This document shows, in pieces, positions 50,842 to 59,522 of a stretch of DNA of 64,000 nucleotides. The DNA comes from Bradyrhizobium sp. WSM1417 (GTDB lineage: Bacteria; Pseudomonadota; Alphaproteobacteria; Rhizobiales; Xanthobacteraceae). Positions within the stretch are counted from its first letter, which is position 1. Each line of letters starts with the position of its first letter. The position numbers and the translations under genes were made by a program. Where the stretch lies: assembly GCF_000515415.1 (NCBI RefSeq), contig NZ_KI911783.1, positions 1,602,392 to 1,666,391 on the forward strand. The letters are read 5' to 3'. The notes below the pieces were generated by a model. The model worked only from the letters and a program-made list of their open reading frames with translations, was not told the DNA's origin and ran no database searches.

Positions 50842-50990
50842 TGCACCTCTCCCGCTTGCGGGAGAGGTCGACACGCTCGCAGAGCGTGGCGGGTGAGGGC
50901 TATCTCCTCTGGGGGGCTTTGCCCGTAGACCTCAGACAATCCCAATGCGGAGGCACCCTCACCCCAACCCTCTCCCGCAAGCGGGAGAGG
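50842..50990. repeat. Dispersed palindromic repeat, family D, copy 2
   Basis: Left end CACCTCTCCCGCTTGCGGGAGAGGT and right end ACCCTCTCCCGCAAGCGGGAGAGG, each itself a hairpin. A second pair, GGGTGAGGGC and CACCCTCACCC, is in between. It separates the GST-like gene from the terminator of the binding-protein gene. Confidence 0.85.
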
Positions 50991-51027
50991 GGGCCACACG
51001 GAGGTGCGGCTCGCTCATACAGCCAAA

Positions 51028-51057
51028 ACAAAAGAGCCGGCCCATCGGGCCGGCTCT
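51028..51057 (-). terminator. Intrinsic terminator of the ABC binding-protein gene
   Basis: GAGCCGGCCC (51034-51043) and GGGCCGGCTC (51047-51056) form the stem; AAAACAAAA just before it (51025-51033) gives UUUUGUUUU on the minus strand. It follows the 51083 stop by about 26 bases. Confidence 0.9.
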
Positions 51058-51082
51058 CGTCGTCTCAATCCTGCCGCTGCGT

Positions 51083-52234
51083 CTACTTCACCAGCGAGTA
51101 CTTGCCGTTCTTCACCGTGAGCAAGATGCGCGAGCGCTCGTCGAGGCCGTAGCGGTCCTTCTCGGTGAAATTGTAGACACCCTGGCTCGCCGCAAGCTCC
51201 TTCTCCGACAGCAGCGCCTGGCGGATCGCTTCGCGGAATTCCGGCGTGCCGGGCTTGGCCGTCTTCAATGCAGCCGGGATGATGCGCTTGAGAATCTCGA
51301 ACGCATCGTAAGAGTGACCGGCGAATTGGCTGCGGCTGTTCGGGCCGTACTTGGCTTCATAGGCCGAGTTGAGCGCGAGGCCCGGCTTCTTGGTCGCGGC
51401 CTCGTCCGGCTGATCTTCGGGGTCCATCACCGGGCCCGAAGCCATCAGTACGCCTTCCGCCGCTTTGCCGGCGATGCGGATGAAATCCATGCTGGCGGCA
51501 CCATGGGTCTGGTAGATCAGGCCCTGATAGCCACGCTCGCGCAGCTCGGTCTGCGGCAGCGCGGCGGCGGTGCCGGAAGCGCCGACCAGAATGGCGTCGG
51601 GATTCGCAGCCACGAGCTTCAGCACCTGTCCGGTCACAGACGTGTCGGGTCGAGCGAAGCGCTCCTCGTCGGCGATGGTTATGCCCATCGGCACAGCCTG
51701 CGCTTTCAAATCGTTGAACCAGAGGTCGCCATAGGAGTCGGAATAGCCGATATAGCCGACGGTCTTCACGCCCTTGGCCTTCATGTGGTCGTACAGCACC
51801 TTGCCGACGATCGGGATCGGCTGCGGCATCGCCACCGACCACTTCATGCGCTCCGGCGTGATCGGGAACGGCGCCAGGCCGAAATGCGGAATGCCGGCTT
51901 CGTTGGCGACGTTCGACACCGCGATGGTCGGCGGCGTCAGCGCCGAGCCCATGATGATATCGGCCTTGGATTCGGTCACGAAGCGGCGGGCGTTGGTGGT
52001 TGCGGTGGTGGGATCGCCACCGTCGTCGAGCACGATCACCTTCAGCGGCACGCCGCCGATCTCCTTCGGCACGAACTCCAGCGCATTGCGCTCAGGAATG
52101 CCCAGCGCTGCGCCCGGGCCGGTCGTGGTGGTGGTGATGCCGATGGTGACCTCGGCGGTCTGTGCCAGCGCGGGCACGGTCGGCAGCGCAAGCGCGGCCG
52201 CGGTGACGGCGGCGGTCAGGTAAAAGCGTTTCAT
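51083..52234 (-). CDS. ABC transporter substrate-binding protein (branched-chain amino acid/aromatic type)
   Basis: A 383-residue periplasmic protein with signal peptide MKRFYLTAAVTAAALALPTVPALAQ and GGGAGGAATAG upstream. It has the type-I periplasmic fold: VTIGITTTTTGPGAALG, AASMDFIRIAGKAAEGVLMASGP and FAGHSYDAFEILKR. Proteins of this group bind branched amino acids or aromatic acids; in Rhodopseudomonas palustris such a protein next to the couAB genes binds p-coumarate-like compounds. Here it lies 78 bases after the thioesterase and likely brings the pathway substrate. No permease genes are in the window. Confidence 0.88.
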   Translation of the reverse strand: MKRFYLTAAVTAAALALPTVPALAQTAEVTIGITTTTTGPGAALGIPERNALEFVPKEIGGVPLKVIVLDDGGDPTTATTNARRFVTESKADIIMGSALTPPTIAVSNVANEAGIPHFGLAPFPITPERMKWSVAMPQPIPIVGKVLYDHMKAKGVKTVGYIGYSDSYGDLWFNDLKAQAVPMGITIADEERFARPDTSVTGQVLKLVAANPDAILVGASGTAAALPQTELRERGYQGLIYQTHGAASMDFIRIAGKAAEGVLMASGPVMDPEDQPDEAATKKPGLALNSAYEAKYGPNSRSQFAGHSYDAFEILKRIIPAALKTAKPGTPEFREAIRQALLSEKELAASQGVYNFTEKDRYGLDERSRILLTVKNGKYSLVK

Positions 52235-52312
52235 CTATTCCTCCCTTTATGTGTTTCTTTGAAAGCAGAAATCGGGGGGTAATTCAGCCCCCTCTTTTGG
52301 TGACGTGGCGAT

Positions 52313-52744
52313 TTAGCTCCGGGCCTCGCTCCCGGTGAATTTGGCTACCATTTCCGCGGGAAACGGTGCCGATTTCAGTTTGTCGGGGTTAACGGGGTCG
52401 CGCCCGACCAGGACACGGGTCTCGAAACCCTCGATCGCCAGCGCCTCGCCCTTGAAGACGCTGTGCTTCACCTCGAAACTCGAGCGCTTGATGCTCTCGA
52501 TCTTGGTTTCGATGGTGATCCAGTCGCCATAAGTCGAGGGGATGTAGAACTTGGCGCGCGTATCGACCATGGGAATGCCGACCAGACCGTATTTCTTGAC
52601 CAGGTCCTGCTTGGAGAAGCCGGCAACTTCGAACAGGGTCGACGTCGAATCGTCGAACATCGCGAAATAGCGCGGATAATAGACGATGTTGGCGGGGTCG
52701 CAGTCACCCCACTGGATCTGGACGTCGCGCCGGTTGACGAACAT
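52313..52744 (-). CDS. Acyl-CoA thioesterase, 4-hydroxybenzoyl-CoA thioesterase-like
   Basis: A 143-residue hotdog-fold protein. The active-site segment is VQIQWGDCDPANIVYYPRYFAMFDDSTSTLF; the Asp in WGDCDPANIVYYPRYF corresponds to the catalytic Asp of Pseudomonas 4-hydroxybenzoyl-CoA thioesterase. It would release the free aromatic acid, for example 4-hydroxybenzoate or vanillate, from CoA. It lies ten bases after the type II 3-hydroxyacyl-CoA dehydrogenase gene in the ligase/hydratase operon. This position supports the proposed route; substrate is inferred. Confidence 0.85.
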   Translation of the reverse strand: MFVNRRDVQIQWGDCDPANIVYYPRYFAMFDDSTSTLFEVAGFSKQDLVKKYGLVGIPMVDTRAKFYIPSTYGDWITIETKIESIKRSSFEVKHSVFKGEALAIEGFETRVLVGRDPVNPDKLKSAPFPAEMVAKFTGSEARS

Positions 52745-52754
52745 ATGCCGCGTC

Positions 52755-53516
52755 CTATTTCGGCGCCATGCGCAGCGAGCCGTCGAGGCGGACCACTTCG
52801 CCGTTCAGGTACGAATTCTCGACCATGTGCAGGGCGAGCGCTGCGAACTCGTCGGCGTGGCCGAGCCGGCGCGGGAACGGGATCGCGGCGGCGAGCGAGT
52901 CCTGGGCTTCCTGCGGCAGGTTGGCGAGCAGCGGCGTGAGGAACAGGCCGGGCGCGATCGTCAGCACGCGGACGCCGAACTGCGCCAGCTCGCGCGCGAT
53001 CGGCAGCGTCATGCCGACGATGCCGCCCTTGGAGGCCGAATAGGCCGATTGCCCGATCTGGCCGTCATAGGCGGCAACGGACGCCGTGTTGATGATGACG
53101 CCGCGCTCACCGGTGGCCTGCGGCTCGAGCTTGGACATCTCGTTTGCGGCAAGGCGGAGCATGTTGAAGGTGCCGATCAGGTTGACCTTGATCACCTTGT
53201 CGAAATCGGCGAGCGCCATCGGGCCGTCGCGGCCGACGACGCGCTTGGCCACGCCGATGCCGGCGCAATTGACCAGCACGCGCGCGGGTCCATGGGACTT
53301 GGTCGCTTGGGCGATCGCAGCCTCAGCGGAAGCCGCATCGGAGACGTCGCAAGCCACAGCCACGCCCTTGATCTCGGCGGCGACAGTTTCGGCGAGCTTG
53401 GCGTTGAGGTCGCACACCGCGACCCTGGCGCCCTGCGCCGCCAGCTTTCGCGCGGTCGCCGCGCCCAGTCCCGATGCGCCGCCGGTGACGATGACTGCCT
53501 GATCCTTCAACAACAT
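52755..53516 (-). CDS. SDR-type 3-hydroxyacyl-CoA dehydrogenase (type II, HSD17B10-like)
   Basis: A 253-residue SDR from the ATG at 53516 ([37 protein letters not shown] upstream). Cofactor loop NCAGIG, Ser in [17 protein letters not shown], and the tail [15 protein letters not shown]. The insertion [30 protein letters not shown] is typical of the 3-hydroxyacyl-CoA dehydrogenase type II group. It would oxidise a 3-hydroxyacyl-CoA with NAD+. In this operon the likely substrate is the hydrated hydroxycinnamoyl-CoA; a thiolase is not encoded nearby. Confidence 0.9.
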   Translation of the reverse strand: MLLKDQAVIVTGGASGLGAATARKLAAQGARVAVCDLNAKLAETVAAEIKGVAVACDVSDAASAEAAIAQATKSHGPARVLVNCAGIGVAKRVVGRDGPMALADFDKVIKVNLIGTFNMLRLAANEMSKLEPQATGERGVIINTASVAAYDGQIGQSAYSASKGGIVGMTLPIARELAQFGVRVLTIAPGLFLTPLLANLPQEAQDSLAAAIPFPRRLGHADEFAALALHMVENSYLNGEVVRLDGSLRMAPK

Positions 53517-53542
53517 GGCGTTCTCCCTGTAACGATGTTTTC

Positions 53543-55429
53543 TTATCCGACCGATATCACACGGTCCGATGGATTGGCAGCGTAGAGCTCCTCGATCAGC
53601 AGGCTGCGATGTTCGAGCACCGCGCGCTGGTTGATCGAGCCCTTGTCGGTGACCTCGCCCTTGTCGATCGAGAGCGGCGTGTCCATGAGGATCGCGCGCG
53701 TGATCCGCGTGGAGGAGCCGGTGGCCGCGCCGAGAAAGCGGGTCAGCCGTTCGCGAAATGCCTCGCGCACCAGCCGGTCGCGGGTCGCGACGACGAGATC
53801 GTCGGTCGGCAGCGTCGGGTTGATCAGCCGGCAGCCGTCGAGATCGAGCACGACGAGTGCGGAGACCTCGTCGCGGTTGATGCCGGCGATGACGACGTCG
53901 CGCACCAGCGGTGCGCAGGCCGCAACGAAGCGCGCGCGCAACGGCCCGACGCTGACCCACGTGCCGCTGCCGAGCTTGAAATCCTCACCGATGCGGCCGT
54001 CGAAATCGAAGCCGGCATTGAGATCGTCGGGATCGACGGGCTTGAGCGCATCGCCGAGCTTGTAGAAGCCTTCTTCGTCGAACGAATTTGCGGTGATGTC
54101 GGGCTGGCGCCAATAGCCGGGCATCACGTTCGGCCCCTTGCAACGAACTTCCATCTTGCCGTTGTTCGGCACCAGCTTGGCGTCGTTGCCGGATACGGGA
54201 AGCCCGACATGGCCGGAGCGGCTGGTGCGCGGGTTGACCGACATGAAGAACGGCGCGGTCTCGGTTGCACCGAGGCCGGTCAGCATCGGTACGCGGTAGC
54301 CTTTTTCCTTCACTGCGAGCTCGTCGAGGCTGTTCCAGACGAACGGCGACAGGGCAGCGCCCGAGAAGAACATTGCGTGCAGCCGGTCGAAGAATTTTGC
54401 GCGCAGGCCCTGGTCGTCGCGCAGATAAGGCAGCAGCGACTCGTAGCCCTTGGGGACGTTGAAATAGACCGTCGGCGATATCTCCTGGAGATTGCGCACG
54501 GTCTCCTCGATGCCTCCAGGCACCGGCTTGCCGGCGTCGAGATACATCGAGCCGCCATTGTAGAGCGTCAACCCGATATTGTGGTTGCCGCCAAAAGTGT
54601 GATTCCAGGGCAGCCAGTCGATGATGACCGGCGGCTCGTCCTTGAGGAAGGCGAGCGTCTCGCGCAGCATCACCTGGTTGGCGCAGATCATGCGCTGGGT
54701 GTTGATGACCGCCTTGGGGTTGCCGGTCGAGCCCGAGGTCAGCAGGAATTTCGCGATGGTGTCGGGGCCGATCTTGCCGTGGACCTCGTCCAGATCGCCG
54801 CGGATCGGCGTCGCCATGAGGTCGGCGAGCAAGGTCACGTCGCGGCCCGGCACGCCGCCGTAGGACGCGGCGATCTCGGTGCCGAGCGAGACGTTGGCCG
54901 CGAGCGCATCGGCGAACTTGTCGGCGTCCTCAGCGAAGACGAGGCCGGGCGTCAGCAGCTTCATCAAGTAGGAGAGCTTGCCGTAATCCTTCGATACCAG
55001 CGAATAGGCCGGCGACACCGGGCAGAACGGAATGCCGGCATAGAACGCGCCGAACGCCAGCAATGCATGGTCGATCGAATTGCCGGAGAGGATGACGACC
55101 GGCCGCTCCGCCGACAACCCGCGCGCGATGAGCCCTGAGGCGATGTGCCGGCTCGCGGCGAGCAGCTCGGCGTAGCTGATCTTGCGCCAGAAGCGGCCGC
55201 CTTCGCGCTCGGCCATGAAGACGCGATCGGGCGTCGTATTCGCCCAGTGATGCAGGCGGTCAGTGATGCGGGCCGGATAGTCTCCGAGCGGCTGTTTGGG
55301 CCGCAGGTAAATCGTGCCGTCGTCGCGCCGCTCGATTTTCACGACGGGATCGCCGAACGAAATGGGCCGCAGCGGGGAAGTGCTCGCGCCGCGCTCCATG
55401 CTGGAAGAGGACGACGGCTGCGCGCTCAT
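53543..55429 (-). CDS. Feruloyl-CoA synthetase-like acid-CoA ligase
   Basis: A 628-residue ANL enzyme from the ATG at 55429, which overlaps the stop of the crotonase gene (ATGA). P-loop [20 protein letters not shown] near residue 230, [35 protein letters not shown], and C-terminal [20 protein letters not shown]. Length and the long C-terminal region fit the feruloyl-CoA synthetase (FCS) group, which activates ferulate, p-coumarate and caffeate with ATP and CoA. The canonical final Lys is replaced by the KGSINQR region in this group. First step in the operon's pathway. Followed by the 3-hydroxyacyl-CoA dehydrogenase gene 26 bases later. Confidence 0.9.
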   Translation of the reverse strand: MSAQPSSSSSMERGASTSPLRPISFGDPVVKIERRDDGTIYLRPKQPLGDYPARITDRLHHWANTTPDRVFMAEREGGRFWRKISYAELLAASRHIASGLIARGLSAERPVVILSGNSIDHALLAFGAFYAGIPFCPVSPAYSLVSKDYGKLSYLMKLLTPGLVFAEDADKFADALAANVSLGTEIAASYGGVPGRDVTLLADLMATPIRGDLDEVHGKIGPDTIAKFLLTSGSTGNPKAVINTQRMICANQVMLRETLAFLKDEPPVIIDWLPWNHTFGGNHNIGLTLYNGGSMYLDAGKPVPGGIEETVRNLQEISPTVYFNVPKGYESLLPYLRDDQGLRAKFFDRLHAMFFSGAALSPFVWNSLDELAVKEKGYRVPMLTGLGATETAPFFMSVNPRTSRSGHVGLPVSGNDAKLVPNNGKMEVRCKGPNVMPGYWRQPDITANSFDEEGFYKLGDALKPVDPDDLNAGFDFDGRIGEDFKLGSGTWVSVGPLRARFVAACAPLVRDVVIAGINRDEVSALVVLDLDGCRLINPTLPTDDLVVATRDRLVREAFRERLTRFLGAATGSSTRITRAILMDTPLSIDKGEVTDKGSINQRAVLEHRSLLIEELYAANPSDRVISVG

Positions 55430-56235
55430 GATTTCGGCTTCACCTTTGCGGTCTTGTGTTCGAGGAACTCGCGGATCCTGCGTTTTGCCTCTTTGTCGCT
55501 CTGCGCCACCGTTGCCATCAGCGATTCCATCAACAGGCCGGTCTGCGGATTGGCCTCCGCGATCATCGGGAGCGCCTGGAGCACGGCGAAATTCGTCAGC
55601 GGCGCGTTGGAGGCGACCTTGGCCGCAAGCTCCATCGCCTTGCCGAGGCCATTGCCGGCTTCCGTGACATATTGCGCAAAGCCGTAGGAGGTGCCTTCGG
55701 TCGCGGAATAGACGCGGCCGGTCAGCATCATGTCCATCATTCTGGCAACGCCGATCAGCCGCGGCAGGCGCACCGAACCGCCGCCACCGACGAAAATGCC
55801 GCGCTGCCCTTCCGGCAGCGCGAAATAGGTCGAGGGTTCGGCGACGCGGATATGCGCCGCACAGGCAAGCTCCAGCCCCCCGCCGATCACGGCGCCCCTG
55901 AGCGCCGCGATCACGGGCACCCGGCTGTACTGGATGCGGTCGAACACCCGGTGCCACATCTGGGAATGGAGAAGGCCGCCGGTGGCGTCATGGTCGGTCA
56001 ATTCAGAGAGGTCGAGACCGCTGGAGAAATGGTCGCCGATGCCGTGGATGACGACCGCGCCGATATCCTCGGGCAGGGACGCAAAACACTCGCCGATTTC
56101 CAGGATGATGCCGTCGTTGAGCGCATTGCGCTTGGCCGGCCGATTGAGGCCGACGGTCAAAACCCGGTTTGCCCGCTCGATCTTCAAAAGCCCGGAGGCG
56201 CCCGCGTCAGCGGTCTCGGCGTTTCCCTGTGTCAT
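55426..56235 (-). CDS. Enoyl-CoA hydratase (crotonase), hydroxycinnamoyl-CoA hydratase candidate
   Basis: A 269-residue crotonase. NRVLTVGLNRPAKRNAL, DHFSSGLDLSEL and LRGAVIGGGLELACAAHIRV give the oxyanion holes; the first Glu (GGGLELA) and the second Glu (ALPEGQRGIFVGGGG) are both present, as in true hydratases. The start follows AAGGACGC. It is first in the operon with the FCS-like ligase (4-base overlap). It would hydrate the cinnamoyl-CoA double bond, and perhaps cleave it in the lyase mode seen for feruloyl-CoA hydratase-lyase; the next gene (dehydrogenase) suggests the hydratase mode. Confidence 0.92.
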   Translation of the reverse strand: MTQGNAETADAGASGLLKIERANRVLTVGLNRPAKRNALNDGIILEIGECFASLPEDIGAVVIHGIGDHFSSGLDLSELTDHDATGGLLHSQMWHRVFDRIQYSRVPVIAALRGAVIGGGLELACAAHIRVAEPSTYFALPEGQRGIFVGGGGSVRLPRLIGVARMMDMMLTGRVYSATEGTSYGFAQYVTEAGNGLGKAMELAAKVASNAPLTNFAVLQALPMIAEANPQTGLLMESLMATVAQSDKEAKRRIREFLEHKTAKVKPKS

Positions 56236-56254
56236 TTGCGTCCTTGTCAGAATA

Positions 56255-56287
56255 GTTATGTTGTATAACGAATTCAGGGGGAGTCAA
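56255..56287 (-). promoter_or_regulatory. Operator and promoter of the hydroxycinnamate operon
   Basis: GTTATGTTGTATAAC (56255-56269) is a perfect 5-5-5 inverted repeat. On the minus strand a -35-like TTGACT (56282-56287) and a -10-like TACAAC (56260-56265) are 16 bases apart, so the repeat covers the -10. A repressor of MarR type would fit. The same GTTAT-N5-ATAAY occurs at 60671. Confidence 0.6.
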
Positions 56288-56382
56288 CAAGGGAAGTCCC
56301 GCCGTTGCGCTTCGAAGCCTCCTTCGAAACGGGAAAACGTCAGTCAATTGGGCGCCGGATTCGGCGCAATACGTGGAGCGCC

Positions 56383-56781
56383 TCAGGCTGCGTCGGTCAT
56401 CAGCTTCTTCGCGGCCTGAGCAAGCAGGCCCGATCGCGTGTAGCCGTGGGCCTCGGCGTATTTGTCAATTTGCTCCAGGACATCACCCGGCAAGGTGACA
56501 TTGACGCGCACGACCTTCGGCAGATCGTCCTTCATCGAGACCAGAATGGCGACGCCCAAGCGGTTCTCGGGCTTCGACATGATAGCTTCGAGTGAGGAAG
56601 GCTCCGGAATCGGTTCGCCGTCCTCCGCCATCCCCTCGAGGTGAAACGCCAGCGCTTCCTCGGCCATGTCGCGCGCCTCGTCGAGCGTGGTTCCTGCGGT
56701 CACGAGGCCCGGCAGATCGGGAAACGACACACCGAAATCGCTGTCGGCGTCCTTATGGATAAGACCAATGTAATGACGCAT
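56383..56781 (-). CDS. hicB: HicB family antitoxin
   Basis: A 132-residue protein. The N-terminal partial RNase-H-like fold is MRHYIGLIHKDADSDFGVSFPDLPGLVTAGTTLDEARDMAEEALAFHLEGMAEDG, which binds and masks the toxin. The C-terminal ribbon-helix-helix VVRVNVTLPGDVLEQIDKYAEAHGYTRSGLLAQAAKKLM binds the operator. The gene lies five bases after hicA on the same strand. It is the repressor of the pair by family knowledge. The order toxin then antitoxin is the common hicAB arrangement. Confidence 0.95.
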   Translation of the reverse strand: MRHYIGLIHKDADSDFGVSFPDLPGLVTAGTTLDEARDMAEEALAFHLEGMAEDGEPIPEPSSLEAIMSKPENRLGVAILVSMKDDLPKVVRVNVTLPGDVLEQIDKYAEAHGYTRSGLLAQAAKKLMTDAA

Positions 56782-56786
56782 GGCGC

Positions 56787-56975
56787 TTACCTCAGCTTCA
56801 GGCCGGATTGTTTTTCAATACTCTTCAGCGTTCCGAGAGGGACGTCCCGCTTCGGATGAGGGACCGTGACGCGGCCCTGCTTCGCAGGGTGCTTGAACTG
56901 GACGTGGCTGCCCTTCTGAGCCACTTGGATCCAGCCATCTCTTTGAAGGACCGAGATAATTTCTCGGCTATTCAT
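56787..56975 (-). CDS. hicA: HicA family toxin, mRNA interferase
   Basis: A 62-residue dsRBD-like protein: MNSREIISVLQRDGWIQVAQKGSHVQFKHPAKQGRVTVPHPKRDVPLGTLKSIEKQSGLKLR. The conserved active-site His in GSHVQFKHP (near residue 24) is intact, so the toxin should cleave mRNA when free. It is tightly coupled to hicB. A sigma-70 promoter with an overlapping dyad sits immediately upstream; the start lies within a few bases of the predicted transcription start. Confidence 0.95.
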   Translation of the reverse strand: MNSREIISVLQRDGWIQVAQKGSHVQFKHPAKQGRVTVPHPKRDVPLGTLKSIEKQSGLKLR

Positions 56976-56976
56976 G

Positions 56977-57012
56977 ATGTGTATTTATACACATTTTGTC
57001 GGAGCCCGTCAA
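56977..57012 (-). promoter_or_regulatory. hicAB promoter with overlapping operator
   Basis: On the minus strand -35 TTGACG (57007-57012), 17 bases, -10 TATAAA (56984-56989). The -10 lies inside the dyad ATGTGTA-TTTA-TACACAT (56977-56994), the likely HicB site. The hicA ATG is at 56975, so the message is almost leaderless. Confidence 0.85.
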
Positions 57013-57017
57013 TGAAC

Positions 57018-57479
57018 TCACATCACCTGGTGCACGTCGATCACCACGCGATCCGCATGCCGCGCTGCTGAACCGACAAAAATGTGCTCCATCAGCCAGC
57101 GATACTTTTCATGCCCGGTCTCGAACTTCGGCACGGTGCGGAAATAGATCAGTTTGGGATCCACCGGCTCGCCGCGCTTGAGCTTTTGCAACAGCTCGAC
57201 CGGGCCGAAGCGCATGCCCTTGTTCTCGACATAGACAATTGCGCCGTCGTCGGTCTCGAAGGCGTATTTGGCCTCGAGATCAATCAGCTCATTCGGGCGG
57301 ATGGTCTGGAAGTCGGCGCCGAACGGCAGCACCTTGCCGGTGATCGCACCCGTCACCTCGCCGCCGATGATCGGGATGATGCGGCGAATGCCGATGCCGG
57401 TCTCGCCGGCGGTGACGACGTCGCCGATGCGTGCGGTGACGGTGAAGACGTATCTGGTTTCCAGCGCCGGCGTGGTCAT
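57018..57479 (-). CDS. DUF3237 domain-containing protein
   Basis: A 153-residue protein with a near-perfect ribosome site AAGGAGGTGAAGCG. The pattern RYVFTVTARIGDVVTAGETGIGIRRIIPIIGGEVTGAITGKVLPFGADFQTIRPN, then GMRFGPVELLQKLKRGEPVDPKLIYFRTVPKFETGHEKYRWLMEHIFVG matches DUF3237. Function unknown; genes of this family often lie in aromatic catabolic clusters. It follows the TRAP large subunit gene by 12 bases, so it belongs to the TRAP operon. It may be a small substrate-binding or cyclase-like barrel. Confidence 0.9.
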   Translation of the reverse strand: MTTPALETRYVFTVTARIGDVVTAGETGIGIRRIIPIIGGEVTGAITGKVLPFGADFQTIRPNELIDLEAKYAFETDDGAIVYVENKGMRFGPVELLQKLKRGEPVDPKLIYFRTVPKFETGHEKYRWLMEHIFVGSAARHADRVVIDVHQVM

Positions 57480-57491
57480 CGCTTCACCTCC

Positions 57492-58811
57492 TTAATGCGC
57501 CATCATCCGCGTCGGCAGCCATGTCGCCAGCAGCGGGAAGGCAATCAGGATCACCAGGCGCACGAGGTCTGTTGCAACGAACGGGATCACGCCCCTGAAG
57601 ATCGTGGAGAAGGAGACGTCCTTCACCACGCTTTTGATGACAAAGACGTTCATGCCCACCGGTGGATGGATCAGGCCGAGCTCGACCGTCATGACGATGA
57701 TGACGCCGAACCAGATCGGGTCGAAACCGAGATGCATGATCACGGGGAAGATGATCGGCACGGTGAGAATGATCATCGCCATGGCGTCCATCAGGCAGCC
57801 GAGCACGAGATACATCACCATGATCAGCGCCAGCACGCCGTAGGGGCCGAGGCCGAGGCCGGTGAGGAATTCCGTGACCTTCTGCGGGGTCTGCGTCACC
57901 GTGAGGAAATAGCCGAAGATCAGTGCGCCGATCAGCACGGTGAACACGGCGGCCGCCGTGCGCGTCGCCTGCAGCAGCGAGGCCAGAATCTTCTCGCGGT
58001 CGAGCCGGCCGGTCGCCACGCCGATGATGAAGGCGCCGGCAGCGCCGACGCCGCCGGCTTCCGTCGGCGTGAAGCGCGGCAAATAGGGCAGGCCGTAGAG
58101 GCCGCCGATCACGAACACGAACAGCAGCACCGGCGCCCAGATGTCCTTCAGGCCGGCGAAGCGCTCGCGCCATGGCAGCACCTTGCCTTTGGGCAGGAAG
58201 TCGGGCCGGAAATAGCCGATCAGGAAGATCGTGATCATGTACATGGTCATCGCCAGGATGCCCGGGATGATGCCGGCGATGAACAGCTTGCCGATGTCCT
58301 GCTCGGTGATGATGCCGTAGACTGCGAGCACCGTGGAGGGCGGCAGCATCGCACCCAGCGTGCCACCGGCCGCGATCACGCCGGTGGCAAACGATTGCGG
58401 ATAGCCGAAGCGGCGCATCTCGGGGTAAGCGACCGCGGAGAAAGTCGCTGCGGTCGCGACCGAGGAGCCGCAGATCGCGGCAAAGCCGCCGCAGGCGCCG
58501 ACGGTAGCGATGCCGAGTCCGCCGCGCAAATGGCCGACAAAGCCGTTGGCGGCGCGGAACAGCTCGCGGCTCATGCCGGAATTGCTGACGAAGGAGCCCA
58601 TCAGCAAGAACATCGGAATGACGCCGAAGGTGTAGTCGGTCACCGTGCGCATCGAGGTCTGGCCGACCAGCTTCAGCGCCGGCGTGGCGCCGACGAGATA
58701 GGAGAAGCCGGAGACGCCGACGAGGCCCATGGCCATGCCGACCGGCACGCGCAGCAGCATCAGGGCGAACAGGGAAACGAAGCCGATAACGGCGACGGCA
58801 TCGGTGCTCAT
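57492..58811 (-). CDS. TRAP transporter large permease (DctM family)
   Basis: A 439-residue membrane protein of about 12 helices from the ATG at 58811. Family features: FVSLFALMLLRVPVGMAMGLVG, VIPMFLLMGSFVSNSGMSRELF, GGTLGAMLPPSTVLAVYG and LGLIHPPVGMNVFVIKS. It forms the Na+-coupled channel of a TRAP transporter with the small subunit gene two bases upstream and the binding protein. The DUF3237 gene follows. Substrate inferred to be an aromatic or hydroxycinnamic acid because of neighbouring genes. Confidence 0.95.
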   Translation of the reverse strand: MSTDAVAVIGFVSLFALMLLRVPVGMAMGLVGVSGFSYLVGATPALKLVGQTSMRTVTDYTFGVIPMFLLMGSFVSNSGMSRELFRAANGFVGHLRGGLGIATVGACGGFAAICGSSVATAATFSAVAYPEMRRFGYPQSFATGVIAAGGTLGAMLPPSTVLAVYGIITEQDIGKLFIAGIIPGILAMTMYMITIFLIGYFRPDFLPKGKVLPWRERFAGLKDIWAPVLLFVFVIGGLYGLPYLPRFTPTEAGGVGAAGAFIIGVATGRLDREKILASLLQATRTAAAVFTVLIGALIFGYFLTVTQTPQKVTEFLTGLGLGPYGVLALIMVMYLVLGCLMDAMAMIILTVPIIFPVIMHLGFDPIWFGVIIVMTVELGLIHPPVGMNVFVIKSVVKDVSFSTIFRGVIPFVATDLVRLVILIAFPLLATWLPTRMMAH

Positions 58812-58813
58812 GA

Positions 58814-59323
58814 TTACTCCGTCGCCTTCAGCTTGGGGTCGTGCATTTCTTCGGGATGGAAGATCAACCGGTAGGTGCGGATCGCGATCAGCAGCACGGC
58901 CGAGACGTCGCCGATCCAGGCGATCGCGAAGAACGGCCAGGTCGGCATGTGCATGTCGAAGGTCTGGACGTTGTCGTTGTAGGTGCCGCGAACCTTGTCG
59001 AACAGCGTCCAGGTCTGCACCGTTACGACGAACAGCAGCACCAGCGTCGCGAACACGTCGATCCAGCGCTGGTAGCGCGGTCCGACATTGCCCCAGACCA
59101 GATCGACAGTGATGTGGGTGCCGCGATAGGAGGTCGCGGCGATGCCCCAGAAGATGAGGATGCCGAGCAGCATGCGGCCGATGTCGAAGCTGTCGGGGAT
59201 CGCATAGTTCAGCGTGTTGCGCAGCAGCACCGACAGGAAGATGTCGAGCGCGACAATGCCGACGAAGGCCGCTGCGATCCATTCGATCGAATCGATAACG
59301 CGATCCATCCAGCTGCGCTTCAT
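58814..59323 (-). CDS. TRAP transporter small permease (DctQ family)
   Basis: A 169-residue protein with four hydrophobic helices: WIAAAFVGIVALDIFLSVLLRN, FDIGRMLLGILIFWGIAATSYRG, FATLVLLFVVTVQTWTLF and PFFAIAWIGDVSAVLLIAIRTYRL. The pattern fits the DctQ small subunit of TRAP transporters. It is two bases ahead of the large permease gene, and the binding-protein gene lies upstream on the same strand past a repeat. No unusual residues. Confidence 0.9.
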   Translation of the reverse strand: MKRSWMDRVIDSIEWIAAAFVGIVALDIFLSVLLRNTLNYAIPDSFDIGRMLLGILIFWGIAATSYRGTHITVDLVWGNVGPRYQRWIDVFATLVLLFVVTVQTWTLFDKVRGTYNDNVQTFDMHMPTWPFFAIAWIGDVSAVLLIAIRTYRLIFHPEEMHDPKLKATE

Positions 59324-59374
59324 GGGAGCTTCCTGCTCGAGATGAGTGCGAGTTGCATCAACAGCGATGCTGCG

Positions 59375-59494
59375 CTCCCTCTCCCGCTTGCGGGGGAGGG
59401 CTGGGGTGGGGGTGTCGCCGCAATGAACGGACCCCGAGTGGAGAGAGCCCCCACCCGGCGCTTCGCGCCGACCTCCCCCGCAAGCGGCAGAGGT
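59375..59494. repeat. Dispersed palindromic repeat, family D, copy 3
   Basis: CTCCCTCTCCCGCTTGCGGGGGAGGG at the left and CCTCCCCCGCAAGCGGCAGAGG at the right, hairpins with a few mismatches. The unrelated centre has GGGTGGGGGT and CCCCCACCC arms. It lies between the TRAP binding-protein and small-permease genes, where it could lower expression of the downstream genes. Confidence 0.8.
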
Positions 59495-59522
59495 GCAGCG
59501 AGTCTGCGGCTCCGATTCAGCG

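Noticed and set aside
57084..58874. 596-residue plus-strand open frame over the TRAP permease and DUF3237 genes
   Set aside because: Very His/Asp/Arg-rich with no domain; produced by GC-rich codons of the DctM gene on the other strand.
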